Part shown: piece by piece, positions 47,091-59,500 of the stretch
Layout of the letters: the number at the start of each line of letters is the position of its first letter
Numbering within the stretch: position 1 is the stretch's first letter
Source: Verticillium longisporum
Taxonomy: Eukaryota > Ascomycota > Sordariomycetes > Glomerellales > Plectosphaerellaceae
DNA length: 64,000 nt
Assembly: GCA_019188255.1 (NCBI GenBank)
Contig: JAETXT010000003.1
Location: forward strand, 682,001-746,000
Direction: 5' to 3'
Translations under genes and position numbers: made by a program
The notes under the pieces: model-generated
Seen by the model: only the letters and a program-made list of their open reading frames with translations
Databases searched by the model: none
Told to the model about the DNA's origin: nothing

Positions 47091-48238
47091 ATGCTCTGGA
47101 AGCATTTCACAGCTGCCGCGGGCCTGGCAGCCACCGCCGCCCATGCCTTTGTGGTTCCCGAGATCACCGGTGCTGACAAGGACATTGTGAACGCCCTCCC
47201 TGTCCACGACTCCCTTCCCTTCGAAATCACCGACAGCTCCGTCGAGACAAGGAAGCTGAAGCTCGAATGCCCCGGATGCCCCATCAAGCTGGGCTCCGAC
47301 ACCAAGACGGACGTCAAGAACCACCTCGATCTCGTCTTCACCATCGACGGCAGTGGACCTGTCGATAGGCTGCTGGTGAACGACTTCGCCCTATACCCCA
47401 AGACCAGCTCATGGTACTCCAGCTTGCGCGCACCTCAGGTGCCCGACTTCATCAAGGAGGCCACCAAGCATCGTTTCAAGGGCACCCCGCGCACTCCCCA
47501 GCTTGGCTACAGCCTCAGCACTAAACCTTTGGCTAAGGAGAACGCCGATCAGCAGCTCGAGCTCATCCAGCTCGATTTGCAGGTTATCGAGGTTGGCAAC
47601 TATTTTGTCGATGGCATCCCCAACATCAACGTCAAGCTTGTCAAGACCCCCGCAGGCAAGCTCATGATCGCCGCCATCGACACCGTTGAGACGCGCCCTG
47701 CCGACCAGACACCCGAGGACGAGTGTCGCACCTTCGCTTGCAAGTTCTTCAAGAGTCTCAAGAACATGCGCCCTGGATGCGGAAGGAAGCATGGCATGGG
47801 TCATGCTGGCCACCACACCGGCCACCACGGACACCACGGTCATGAGCACATGCGCTCTCACCACACCTGGAGACAGCTCGCCAAGATGATCACTTGGGGC
47901 ATCATTCTGCCCATCTTCGTCGGCCTCATTGCAGGCGTGACCGTGAGCATGTATGTTCAACTCTCCCCGCTCCCACTAATCTCACTATTCGCTGACCACA
48001 AAGCAGCATCGGTATGGCTGTTGGTACTGCCATCGTCTGCCTCTGGCGACTGGTCGTTCGCCGCGAATCTCCCTGGGTTCGCCACCAGTGCCGTCGTCGT
48101 GCCCAAGCCAGCCCCAAGGCGTCTCGACACGAGACGGCAGTCGCTGAGGAGAAAAGCGGCCTCTTGGAGAGTCAGGCCGATCATGACGTCGCTGATCTCC
48201 CCCCTTACGAGGAAGAACCCAAGGCAACTCAGCCTTAA
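47091..48238 (+). CDS. DUF7728-like secretory-pathway membrane protein
   Basis: Exons 47091..47950 and 48007..48238 (GTATGT donor, GCAG acceptor, phase 2) give 363 residues. There is a signal peptide (LWKHFTAAAGLAATAAHA), then a lumenal/extracellular beta-rich domain including LKLECPGCPIKLG, NHLDLVFTIDGSGPVDRLLVN, and a long conserved section ending VKLVKTPAGKLMIAAIDTVE. A Cys pair (CRTFACKF) and a histidine-rich stretch (GHAGHHTGHHGHHGHEH) lie ahead of a transmembrane helix (ITWGIILPIFVGLIAGVTV continuing into IIGMAVGTAIVCLW), with a basic then acidic cytosolic tail ending PPYEEEPKATQP. The tail has a PPxY motif (PPYEE), a possible ubiquitin-ligase docking site. The family is widespread in Pezizomycotina; the function is not established. 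The His-rich run could bind metal. Confidence 0.85.
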
Positions 48239-48827
48239 GTTGTTGTGCGGGTTTTACTACATGACGCTTCTCGACATAATGACAGGACGACCACAAAAAG
48301 GACCAAATTGGACTTGCGATTGATTTTTTTCCTTACTTTGCCATTTACCATGCTAGATAGACATCCGACCCACGCGACATAGTTCGCGAGGGACGGGCGT
48401 GTCGCCGACACTCCTTCCAGTATCCTCTCCCAAGACTAGCTCTCTGTACAGTACAGGCGTATACCCACATTCTTTGAAATGAAAAAAACTTCTACATATG
48501 CGCGATGATAAACAATGCCTCGATGATCTGGACGTGACGCGCGTACTTGGCGAACTTGTGTGGGGGGAGGGATGTTTGTCAAAAGTGTGGCCGCGGTGGT
48601 TTCTATGAGAGATAGGAGCAGAGGACGCTCGAAAGTGAACACAGTCTATCAAAACGCACATCGCTGAATCATGCTATCACAAAATAATATTACAATTACT
48701 CTATCAAGATGACGAAGAATCAAGAGGTTCTCCCCTTCAGTAGGCAAGGCACACCTACCGCCGGCTTCGAATCGCAGCCGTCCCCCGCCGGCCCTCGTCC
48801 TCAGGCGGCTCCAAGTCCAACACGCCC
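48239..48827. other. Intergenic region between convergent genes
   Basis: 3' UTRs of the membrane protein gene and the PKS gene. No gene is recognised. Confidence 0.5.
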
Positions 48828-51800
48828 CTATTCCCCGTCCTTCCCGAATCCCGTCGCCGTCCGGGCCATCTCTTCAGACAGCTCCAAAATCGTCTTGTTG
48901 CTCATGATATTGAAGACCGAAAGGCTGGCACCCACTTTATCGAGGGCCCATGCACGGACTTGGACTGCTGTCAAAGAATCCACTCCGTAGTCCTTCAGAG
49001 GTTTACTCTCATCCATCTGATCCGCGCCCACGGTCGCCTGGGATGAAACCTCTTTCTTGAGACCACGGCAGACGAGAGCCGTCGCCTCGGCCAAGTCCTC
49101 ACAAGCCCCCAGCTTGGACTTCAACGAATTGGCTGTAGCACTGCCTATCACGCTGAGGTCAGGTGGCGGCATATCGAGCAGCTTCAGGTAGGAGTAAAGG
49201 GCCGTTCTAGCCCAGAATGGATCAGCCGACTTATTTTGAAGCATCAAGCCACCCGTCCCGACTCCCAACACAACTTGCGACGGCATCAAGACATCGGGAA
49301 GGATCTCCCCGACGACAGCGCGCTCAAAGACTTTCAAGAAGTCGTCCAGGCGAATCCCGTAAAACCCGCTGGCTCGTAGTATCTTCAGCGTCTCGTCGCT
49401 GTCGGTGGCCATGCCTGCAGCCAGGATCGGGCCAATGTCCAACGCATAGGCGCGCCCCATGATCTTGCCACTGCGCGCGAGGGCATCTAGGTAAACGTTG
49501 GCCGCGGCATAGTTGGCTTGGCCTCTGTTGCCAATGATGCCAGCAGAGCTGGACAGAAAAATGAACCAAGGAGGCCTAGCCAGATCGGCTGGTCGTCCGA
49601 AGTACTCGACAAGGTTGGAGGAGCCAAGGGTCTTTGGTCTCATCACTTTCATCCAGTCTTCGAACGACATTCTATCGTATAGCGAGTCCTGTATCAAATT
49701 ATCAATATCGTGGCGGACGGAAAGGCAACGGACGCCGCTCACCTGGAGGATTCCTGCGGCTTGGACGACGCCAGAGACGGGCGCCATCCCTGAAGACACG
49801 ATGCTGGCATATGCGTTTTTGACTGCTTCGGCGTCACAAATGTCTACCATTATGTGCAGAACCCTGACCCCCGTAGCGCGGAGGAATTTGATGCACTTGA
49901 TAGCTTCAACAGAAGATGGGGCCGTCCTGGAAAGAAATACGATATTCTTGGCGCCCTCACCGGCTAGCCGTCGGGCGACACTGCGGCCGAGGCCACCAAG
50001 ACCCCCAGCCAGGATGTAAGTTCCATCATCCAAAGCGTCTCGAAGCCGCGAGTTCTGGCAGGACGGGGGGAGGAGTACCATGCTGCTGGTGTCGGCTGTA
50101 ACAAGTGTGCCTCCACATGATCCATTGTCTCTGACCGCGGCGAACCCATGAGACAGAGCATCAACGGCACAAGCCCGTGTAAAGAGCACTGGCTGGATCG
50201 TACCATAGTGCTCCTGCACAAAATCTACGACTCTGTTGAATATGTCTCCGACTAGCGCCGGCTCATTTTCGAGAAGCAAGGCGAGGTCTAAGCGGATAAT
50301 GCTGCTCAGAGGAGGATCCTCGTATGGCCGGCAGGTTTCAGGGACTAGGCTGTCGGCATGTCTAATCGACGTTCCAGCTAGAAATAGTTCGGTCAGTTTC
50401 TTTTCCCGAATGCGCACGATTTCGATGGAGACTCACTGGTTTTTAGAACCAGCTTCGCATCGCAGAGATTCCTCGGGCCCGGGTTATAGACGATATCCAT
50501 TTTGACCTGGTCATTGCTCCGGAGCATCTTAGAGCACCAGTCCGAATCATCAGAGTTATAAACGCGATCGGCATCGAGGCTGAAGTGCCGAGACAGTTCT
50601 CTACGTTGAACTTGTAGATCGTTGCCACTGATAGTTGTGTAAACCTTTGCGCCCAAGGCTTGCGTGATCTGGATGGCAGCCTGCCCAGTAGTACTGGTTC
50701 CGTGAAGAATCAGAACGGTTTGGTGACTGGTGATGGCGCATCGCGTAACGAGACCATAGTAGGCCTGAATCCAAGCACTTGGAATGCACTTCCGAAGGCC
50801 GCAAGGAACTCGTTTGACGAATCGCTGATCGATGTCCTGTATACTCTTCAAGGCGCCTCCTGGAACGACAGCCACGACCTGGTCACCGGGCCTGATGTTG
50901 TGAACAGAATTGCCAACGGTAATAACGACGCCAGCCAAATCAATACCGATTGTATTATCCTTGGTGAGTCCGGCTAGTGTCTGCCAATCATTGTGCTGGA
51001 GGAATGAAGCACGATACATAATCCGAACCTTGTCTGCGGCGCAAGTCGGGTTGCAGGGGGGGCAAGCTCTTGTGAAGCAGAAGTTTGAGCAAGGATCGTT
51101 ACGTTCTTCCGTCGCCTTTTTGACTGTCAACTCATTGCGATGGCCATCAAGGAATTGCATCATGCGCGGATGCATGTCCAAATTTTTATCCCTGATGAGA
51201 GCATTCAGGGACGTGATAGGCACAAGACGCGGTATGAATAACTTGCCGCTCGATTCTGCATACTCTGTTTCCCTGACCACGCTGTCTGCGGGGACTTGTA
51301 GGATGGAACGCAAATGTACCTGGACAATATTGTTAATGACACTTGGAGAGGCAATCCAGCTGTCATTGTCTAAATCCAGCGTAACCATGACCTTTTCAAG
51401 GTCCTCTGAATTTAGAGTGCGAGCCAGGCCAATGATGGGCGCGTTCTTGGGTAATGTTGACTTCTTATTGGCCCCACGGGTCACCCAAAGCATTGCTTTC
51501 GATAGGGTACGCATGGTCCTAAAGGCGTTGAATTTCTCCTCAGTCCAATTCCATACGGAAGAGGACGAACTCTCGGTTGAGTGGTTCAGATCTAAGAGGC
51601 AGATGATTGTGGTCTGCATTGCTTCAACAGAGTCGCGTGAGCAGACTTCTTCAAGAGTCAAGATGCCGGGCTTAAGCTCCAGTTGGCAGAGTTTAGTTTC
51701 GAGACAATGCGCCAGAGATTGGAGGTTTCTATCAGGGGCATCGGGCACGATAATGAGAATGTCCAAGTAGCGATCGTTGATGTGCCGATATGCTCGAGTC

Positions 51801-54800
51801 AGCGACAACTGCTCAGATACCCAGTTGCCATCTTGAGCGTATGCCATAGTGACGTGTTGAGGGTCATCAATCAAGGTGCGGCAATTGCCCTTCGGAGAAG
51901 AATCATGTGGCCTTGTCTCAAGCAGGAGTCCATCTGGGTGCAGCAGCGCCATCAAACGATTTCGATCGCTGTTGCGAGAGGCAGAGATGATGAGGTGGTA
52001 CCTTGGATCAGCCTCCACGTTGCCACTGAGTACGCGGCGCTCTAAGAGATTGTTGATAGGAGAGCCGCTGTACGCGTTCTTGAGGGCCACAAGGTCTTCC
52101 TGGTCCAGACCTGTCAAAGAATATCGCAAAAGGCGGGGGATGTGATCATTGCCAGAGGCTACCATGTCGATTACATGTTTGGCCATGTCATAGTTGCCTC
52201 CATGTTGTAAAATTGACAGGCCGGGGTACTGGTGAGCCAGAAGCTGAAGGAGGTGCGAAAGTTGAGAGGGTTTCGCGGTGCCGAAGAACTCCACCCACCG
52301 AATCTCAGTGCAGAGATTGTGATGACCAGGCAAGAAATTAGTCTGTGGCAGCGCATTCAAATGAAGACCTTTGACAACGACGGCAGGTTGAGCCCAGTTT
52401 TGCACTGTCATCGCAAGCTGTGCGTCAACGCCCTTCACGCTGGTTGAAGTGATGTTCGCGAATCCGCCGAGTCGTGTTCCTGGGTCCTTAGGTATTTGTG
52501 TTGAGACGTAGATGCTATCGATTCTGGTGGGTACCATTGGCGCTGTGTCGATTGCCAACAGCAACTGAAACATGGCATCCAGAGTTGCCGGGTGCAATAC
52601 ATGATCGAATTCAAATTTGTGCGGCATGATGGACCTCGTGTTAGGAATCGTGACCTGTCCCACGGCGACGTTTTCACCTCTGGACACAGAGGTGATGTTA
52701 CGGAATGATGGGCCATAGTTCATGCCCACAACTTCGAGCGCCTGGTACATATGCAATGGGCTCACGACCTCGGTCGACTTCAGCTCGGCGGCCTCGAACA
52801 TATGCTCGCAGCTGAACATTGGTGTTTGGCCAGACTCAGCATCAGGCATTGACTGCATATGGCATTGCACCTCGCCCCGAGCGTGTCGAGCCCAGGGTCT
52901 TCCTTCAGCTCTGGCGTATATCGTCCATGAGTAGGACATGCCACGGGAATGATGCCATTCTTGGAAAAGCTGTTTTGCATTCAAGCTCGTCTCGAGGCCA
53001 TATCGGCTCTCGGGAACAATCAGGGGCGCTTCGATAACCATGTCGATGATCTCAAAGCTGGCAATATTCTCCGCTTTGTCCGATGTGTGTTGCCGGATCC
53101 CCTCGATGACCATTGTAATAATACCGGCGGCTGGGTAGATCATGGTCTTTTGTACTTGGTGGTCCCTGATCCAAGGACTCTCGTACACGCGCAAGAAACC
53201 CCGCCACCGCGGTTCCATGGGTATCGAGTCTCCTGTCGGTTCGCCGAGAAGGTCCTGACGACCGTGACTGCGCAATCGGTATTCTCTACTCATTGGTGAT
53301 TCGTGCCAGTACTGTCTAGAGTGGTCCCAGGGATAAGATGGAAGGTCACATAGAGTCTTCAAAAGAACACAAGTCCTGTGCATATGTCTGGTCAGCTTCC
53401 AAGAACGAGATAAAACGCGTGGTAGTTGACTTACTTCTTGACTAAGCCTTGCATGTCAACATTACAGCCTTGCGACCAGAGTGCCCCAAGGGCTGACAGC
53501 ACGGTATAGGCCTCGTTTTTGCCGCGTGCCATGGCGGACACGTATTTTGGGGCCAGGTTAATCCTTCGACCAGCGAACATGTCATCGAGAATATCTGTGA
53601 CAAACGTCCTCAAGGTACTCTGAGGCCCCAACTCCAGAAGTACATCTGGGCGCGATTCTTGAAGCATCATCTTCATAGCATCAGAGAAGAGCACAGGAGA
53701 GGTGAGGTTATCAGTCCAATATCTCGAGGATTGGACCCCAAGTTCCATGCGTCTGCCAGTGACGGAGGAGAACATCGGGGCAATGCCAGGACAAAAGTCC
53801 ATGGGGAGATCCTGCAGACAGGCTTTATACTCCGAGTCAACGTACTTCATATGGTACGAGTGATAGGCCACCGGAACGTCGAGAATGCGATGGTAAGTAT
53901 CCCTTTCCTTGAGATCAGCGGCTATGAGTCGTATCCCGCTCGCGTCGCCAGAGATGGTTACAGATTTTGGGCTATTGATGCAGGCCACTTGGATTGTATC
54001 GGAGACGCCCTCGCGGGAAAGGTAGCCCCGCATACCGTCTTCGGACATGCTGACAGCACACATGAGGCCTTGGCATCTGGGTCCTGGCAGCCGTATGCTC
54101 ATCTGTTCAGCGCATGCTCCTCGATAGAACGCTATGGTCCATGCGTCCTCGCGGCTAATCATTCCACAAGCATAGGCCGCGGCGATTTCGCCGGACGAGT
54201 GTCCCACCGCCGATGATGGGTGCACATTACATGCCTTCATGAGATCTACGATACCCATCTGGATCGCTGTTGTGGCTGGTTGGCTGATGGAAGGTTTGTG
54301 GATAACTGATTCGTGTTGAATTTTCAAAATCTCAGTCATGAGGTTGAACTGGCTGCCAAGGTGTTTAAGCAGGTACTGAGTCGCTGCTTCGAGACTGCTG
54401 CGGAAAACTTCAAATCGATAAAAGAGCCCTGACCCCATTCCTGGGAACTGGGCGCCCTGTCCGCCGAAAAGGAATGCAATCTTGGGATGAGGTCGAGTCT
54501 TGGATCGCACAACCTTGTCCACGTCTGTCGAGTCGAGCGTCTCAGCCAGTTCCTCCTGAGTGTTAGCGACAACGTAGCCTTTCCAGTCAAATTGCGAGCG
54601 TCGGCAGTTGAGAGTGTAGGAGAGGTTGTTGAGGTCTTCAGTCGTCTTGAACTCCAGGGTGTCCCAAATGTGGTCCGCATATTGGTGCATGATGCGGACC
54701 ACGCCGTGTTGGTCGGGTGAGGTAAAGGTGAACAGCTGGGGCAGGGGAGTCCAAGAATATTCTTCGACCATTATTTTCTCTGTCTCTGCCAAAGCCGCCA

Positions 54801-56561
54801 GCCTGCCGATATTAAGGGGTCTATGCCTTTTGACATGAAATTCTGCTTCGTCCAGAATGGCGTGTGCATTGGTGCCGCCGAAACCGAAACAGTTGATGCT
54901 GACACGTCGAAGGCCAGGAAGAGGCCACTGACATAAGTCTGTGGGGACCTATATGCATTGTCAATGAGTACTCGGTACCAAGTTTGATAAAGATTTCTGC
55001 TAACCTTGAGCCTGCATTGCTGGAAATCGACCCTGGGATTCCCAGTCATAAAGTTGGCTTGTGGAGGGATCTCGCCCTTTTCAAGCACAAGAACACTCTT
55101 GATGAGTCCAGCAACTCCCGCAGCACCTTCGAGATGTCCAATGTTTGGCTTCACCGAGCCGACAATAACTGGAGAGTCTTGGGAGCGATTGGCTGCAAGA
55201 GTCGCCGCAACTGCACTTAGCTCAACAAAATCACCAGCTCTGGTGCCAGTGCCATGACATTCCACATACGCCGTTTGGTCAAAGCACAAGCCAGCCTTTT
55301 GATAAACACTTGTGATATTTGAAACCTGGGCTTTGGTGCTCGGGAAGACAATGCCTAGCGGCACAGTGGCGTCAGTAAGAACATCGACGACAGACAAGAT
55401 AGGGCATCATTCGGAGCTTACCAGGAGTTCGGCCATCCTGGCAGATACCCGTACCACGGATGACAGCACGAATGGGGTCTTTGTCTCTCAAAGCATCTGC
55501 TAGTCGTTTGAGTACGACAAAGCCAACACCCTCCCCGCGACCATAACCGTTGGCCCGGGCATCAAAGCTGAAAGACCTTCCGTCCGGGCTCAGAAAGTTC
55601 AGAGCGGTCATGGGCATCATGGTGTTGGGTGTCAGGATGACGCCAGCGCCCGCAGCAAACGCCTGTAGCTGTTAGCTTGTGATACGGGACTAAATTGTCA
55701 TGATCGTGCATACAATGGAGCTTTCACCGTGGCGCAAGGTCTCACACGCCTGATGGATTGCCACAAGACTGCCACTGCAACCTGTATCGATGGTCATGCT
55801 GGGTCCCTGCAGGTCGTAGAAGTAAGAGATTCGATTGGCCAAGATTGCATTGCCGGTACCAGTAGCAGCATATCGTGGCTGGTAGTGGGCGTCTCTGAGG
55901 GAAACCTGCTCATAATCTTGAAGTTTGGAGATCAGTCACGCGGACGCAGGTAACCATACTTAGTGAGCATACCTTTGACGAATGAGCCCACAAAAACGGA
56001 AGTATCGGATCCTCCGAAATCTTCGATCCGCAGCCCAGCTAGAGTCAACGAAAGTCAGCCTTGATACAGCTCCAAGAAAGTTTATCCTCAGACAAGTGGC
56101 TACGTACCATTCTCGATAGCCTCATACGAAGTTTCAAGCAGCAGACGCTGTTGTGGGTCCATGGCTTTGGCTTCTTCTTCGGTCACTGAGAAGAACTAAA
56201 GATTCTTTCAGCCATTTCGTACGTAAACGTCACATGTTCTACTTACTGCAGCATCAAATCTAGCAAGATCTTGCAAAAGAAAGTGGGCGCCTCGAAATGA
56301 AATCTAAAGGATCTTAAGGTCAACCTTGGCTTGGTATTATCAGGGCTGAAGAGTACTTACGCTGCCTTGTCTTTGACCATCGGGGTGATAGAAACCGTGC
56401 ATGTTCACTCGGTCAGGCGGTATCTCAGACCAAGCTGTATTCTTGTTCTTTATCATCTCCCACAACCCTTGCGGCGAAGTTGCTGTGCCGGGGAATCGAC
56501 AGCTCATGCCGATCACGGCGATGCCTTCTCCAACATCTTTGGAGCACCGATCGTCCTCCAT
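48828..56561 (-). CDS. Highly reducing type I polyketide synthase, 11 exons
   Basis: Exons: 56361..56561, 56247..56303, 56108..56195, 55973..56038, 55714..55916, 55422..55662, 55005..55354, 53435..54948, 50437..53375, 49743..50377, 48828..49688; all in phase, 2384 residues. It builds a reduced polyketide in the cytosol. Domains: KS (about 12-440; Cys184 in DTGCSGSL, His319 in ECHGTGT, His359 in NIGHLEG), AT (about 560-880; Ser653 in GHSSGE), DH (about 945-1240; His979 in RDHQVQK, Asp1173 in HPATLDAMF), a shrunken methyltransferase region, a structural pseudo-KR, ER (about 1650-1915), KR (GGLGGLG near 2013; SSSAGIIG and NYAAAN catalytic sets) and ACP (phosphopantetheine Ser2336 in GVDSL). No thioesterase or reductase release domain is present. 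The methyltransferase lacks a glycine-rich SAM motif and the ER lacks the usual GGVG. The 57-bp intron in KR is in frame and was removed by homology. The product is unknown. Confidence 0.95.
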
Positions 56562-59500
56562 GGTACCTGACGGATCCTTGGATTGTGATTCTCTCGGAAG
56601 GACATGAAAAATGGTTCGAAATCCAGCTGACTCGCAATGATCCGCTGAGGCAGGAAGCAGCAAGCTTTGATGACGATATGGAAGGGCGGCGATATGGAAG
56701 GGCGACGGTACAAAGGGATGAATAGGTCGAAAAGAACTAACGTGCAGAACAGCAAGACGGAATGATTGCGGCGGCCGGGCGTTGGCTGATGGGATCAAGA
56801 GGCTGAATAAGTAACCGACAGGTTGACGCGCCCAGCAGTTCGGGGGATTTGCTTCAGGAATAATTCCACTCACAGTGTTTAGAAGTCTTGCAACTACCTT
56901 CGGGGTTCTCGTACCAATGCAGGACAGTGGTTTGCCAAAAGGTAGAATAGAGCCTACATCGATGATTGAGGGCAGTCGTTGACGAACTATGGGGCACGCG
57001 TTGTTGTAATGCTGGTGTGCCTTCCTCGAAAGCAAAGGACGCGTAAGTAGTGAATGCGACGTGCCTTCCTTTCCCTGCAGTGAATTATGTTCAACAGAAC
57101 AGTTCCTCAATACGCTGTGGCATGGGTATGTGCACATAGACCCAGATGGCCGTTTGGTAACGATGATTCGGTTTCATAAGATATACCTGCTAAGTCGATC
57201 AACAGACAATGATGCACTCAAAGAAAGGCCGACAACAAACTTTGGAGCATCGAGATTCACTACCAGACTGTGCGATCTCCAATATCGGTAGAGGATCATG
57301 ACGCAAGTCGAGCATCAAACATAACCGGTCTCTGTAAGAGATTTGGTGTCAACAAAGGAGGGAAACTGTCACTACAACGGTCACTGACATGATGCTTTGC
57401 CGAGCGATGTCAAAACCCGTAGGTTTTGTTATATATATTTATATCTTGCCCAGGCAGAGGCATCTTTGAGGATTTCTCAATACGCATAAGCTCCATGTTA
57501 TACTCGCGGGTGGAGGCACTTAGTGGGTTCCCACTTACTTCCCAAAGGCAGTGAGCTTCCAAAGTCTGTAATCTTGAGAGATGTGGCGATGTTGACAGTT
57601 GCGAGCAAACACACATTCATTTTGATCCTAGAACTCTATATCACTGCCTCGCAAAATTGAATATGACCCTGTAATGGGAGCAGGTAGCGAGCTGGGTTGC
57701 CTCCTGCGATGTTGTTGACGTGCCTTCTATGGACAGGCCTGGTGTGGTCTTCTGTCGATCGATATGCATGGTTGTCGTCCCCGAGTGAGATCCGGGACCA
57801 CGTATTCGGGCCATACGCGGCCTATAATCCGGGAGGTCATAGGTAGGACCTGTGGCTTTGGGACCTGACAGAGTTACTCCTCAACGTCCAGCCTAGGAAT
57901 CCGGACAAAAGCTTTGGGACGCTTGCATTCTGCCGTCGAAAACTTTTCAGATCAACGATCTACGCCCATTTGAAGTATGTGGAACGCCGTCGGTGCGTGT
58001 GAGGGCGCACATTGATACGCCTGGGCAGCCAGTCGATGCTGCAGGCGCCCGTCAGTCCGGACGTCAACCTGAATCGGGTGAATGCGTTGGTGTGCATTGG
58101 TTTCGCAGAGACCACCTCAGTTACCTCTTGGAAGACTGGTGCCAAACCTTTGGAGTGGTATCGAGCAACAGAACTTGCGGTGCAGCACAAATGTAGTCTC
58201 CCTATACCTCAGGTAGGTAGGCACACGTCGAAGCGTTGTACCAGCTGCAAACCACAGAATAAACCGACAGCAAATATGTAGCGATTCGTATCGGAAGATG
58301 TACGCGCAATAGGGCTTCGAAGAAACATGCTGACAACAAAGGCTGAAGGGATTGGTATTAAAGTAACATTCACAGCTGAACTGTCCGAACCTTCGCACTT
58401 CAACTGGGGTACTAGCGTGGCACCTCAATTCGTTAGTCAGGAGTGCGAAACGAAGTATCAAGCTAGGCGGCGTGGACCTGCGGATTCGACCACTGGTGAG
58501 TATGGAAGCAAACCGTTTGACATGAGATTGACCGTTGTTCGCGTTGTCGTACTGTCAGAGTTGGCCTGGTCAGACCTGGTTGACGGTTTCGAGGACTACG
58601 AGTTCGTGGAAACAGCATCGTCGGACAGTCTGCGGGCAAACAATGCAGGTTTGAGGCCCATCTCAGTCAACGAGCCCAGTTCGGTTTCCGGCAATCCTCA
58701 AGTCTAGGGGCATGAGACGCCGACCGGAACTTGGTAGGTGGTGGTCACGAAAGTACGAGTATCGTCAGTGGTTGGACCCCGCGTGCCGGGCGGATGAACT
58801 CGTCTCCGGGGTCCGCGCTGAAATATTGATGTTCCTCGTCCATGCCTGCCCCAGCCCCAGTCTTACTGCTGCCGTCCAACACTGGTTGTCAAGCAATCCT
58901 CGTTTACATCAACCATCAATCCGACGCCTGGAGATGAATGACAGTGTTTTGACGCCTATTGGCATCAATGAATCTCAGCATTATTCGTTTCGAAAGTCGT
59001 TTCCCAAGCATCGAGTGACTCACCGTGATGCGAGGAAGGCATCCAGCGGTGACAATGCCAGGCCGCCTCAATGCCCTCGCTAGTGGCCGACCTGGGATGC
59101 GTGTAACACCGGATGCCATTCGCCTACGACACGATGCAAGCTGAATTTTTGGCAAGGTGCGGAGGGACGGCGCGATCCCCACGACCGAGGGGTTGCCTCT
59201 GATTCTGGTAGCAAAGAAGACAAATCAAGCTATCACCTCGTCTTGCCTGATGACGCTCATCTACGAGACAAGCTGTGCTACGAGCAGTTTGCGTCACTCA
59301 AGTGTACTGACCTTGTCATCTCCGGTCCACTCTGCGAGAAGATCTTCTCGACCTCTTGATCTCATGGTTGATACGACAAACCCTCTTTTGCTGGAAGATT
59401 TCCGGGAAATGCGCCGACGATGCAACATCACTGATGCACGTGTTAGATGCCTCCTCTTCCAGAGAAATGTGTCCACTACAACTGTTTTACGAACTATTGC

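Noticed and set aside
56562..57137. 192-codon N-terminal extension of the PKS
   Set aside because: The frame is open, but its residues do not resemble any PKS N-terminus; KS sequence begins within 15 residues of the ATG at 56561, as is usual for HR-PKSs.
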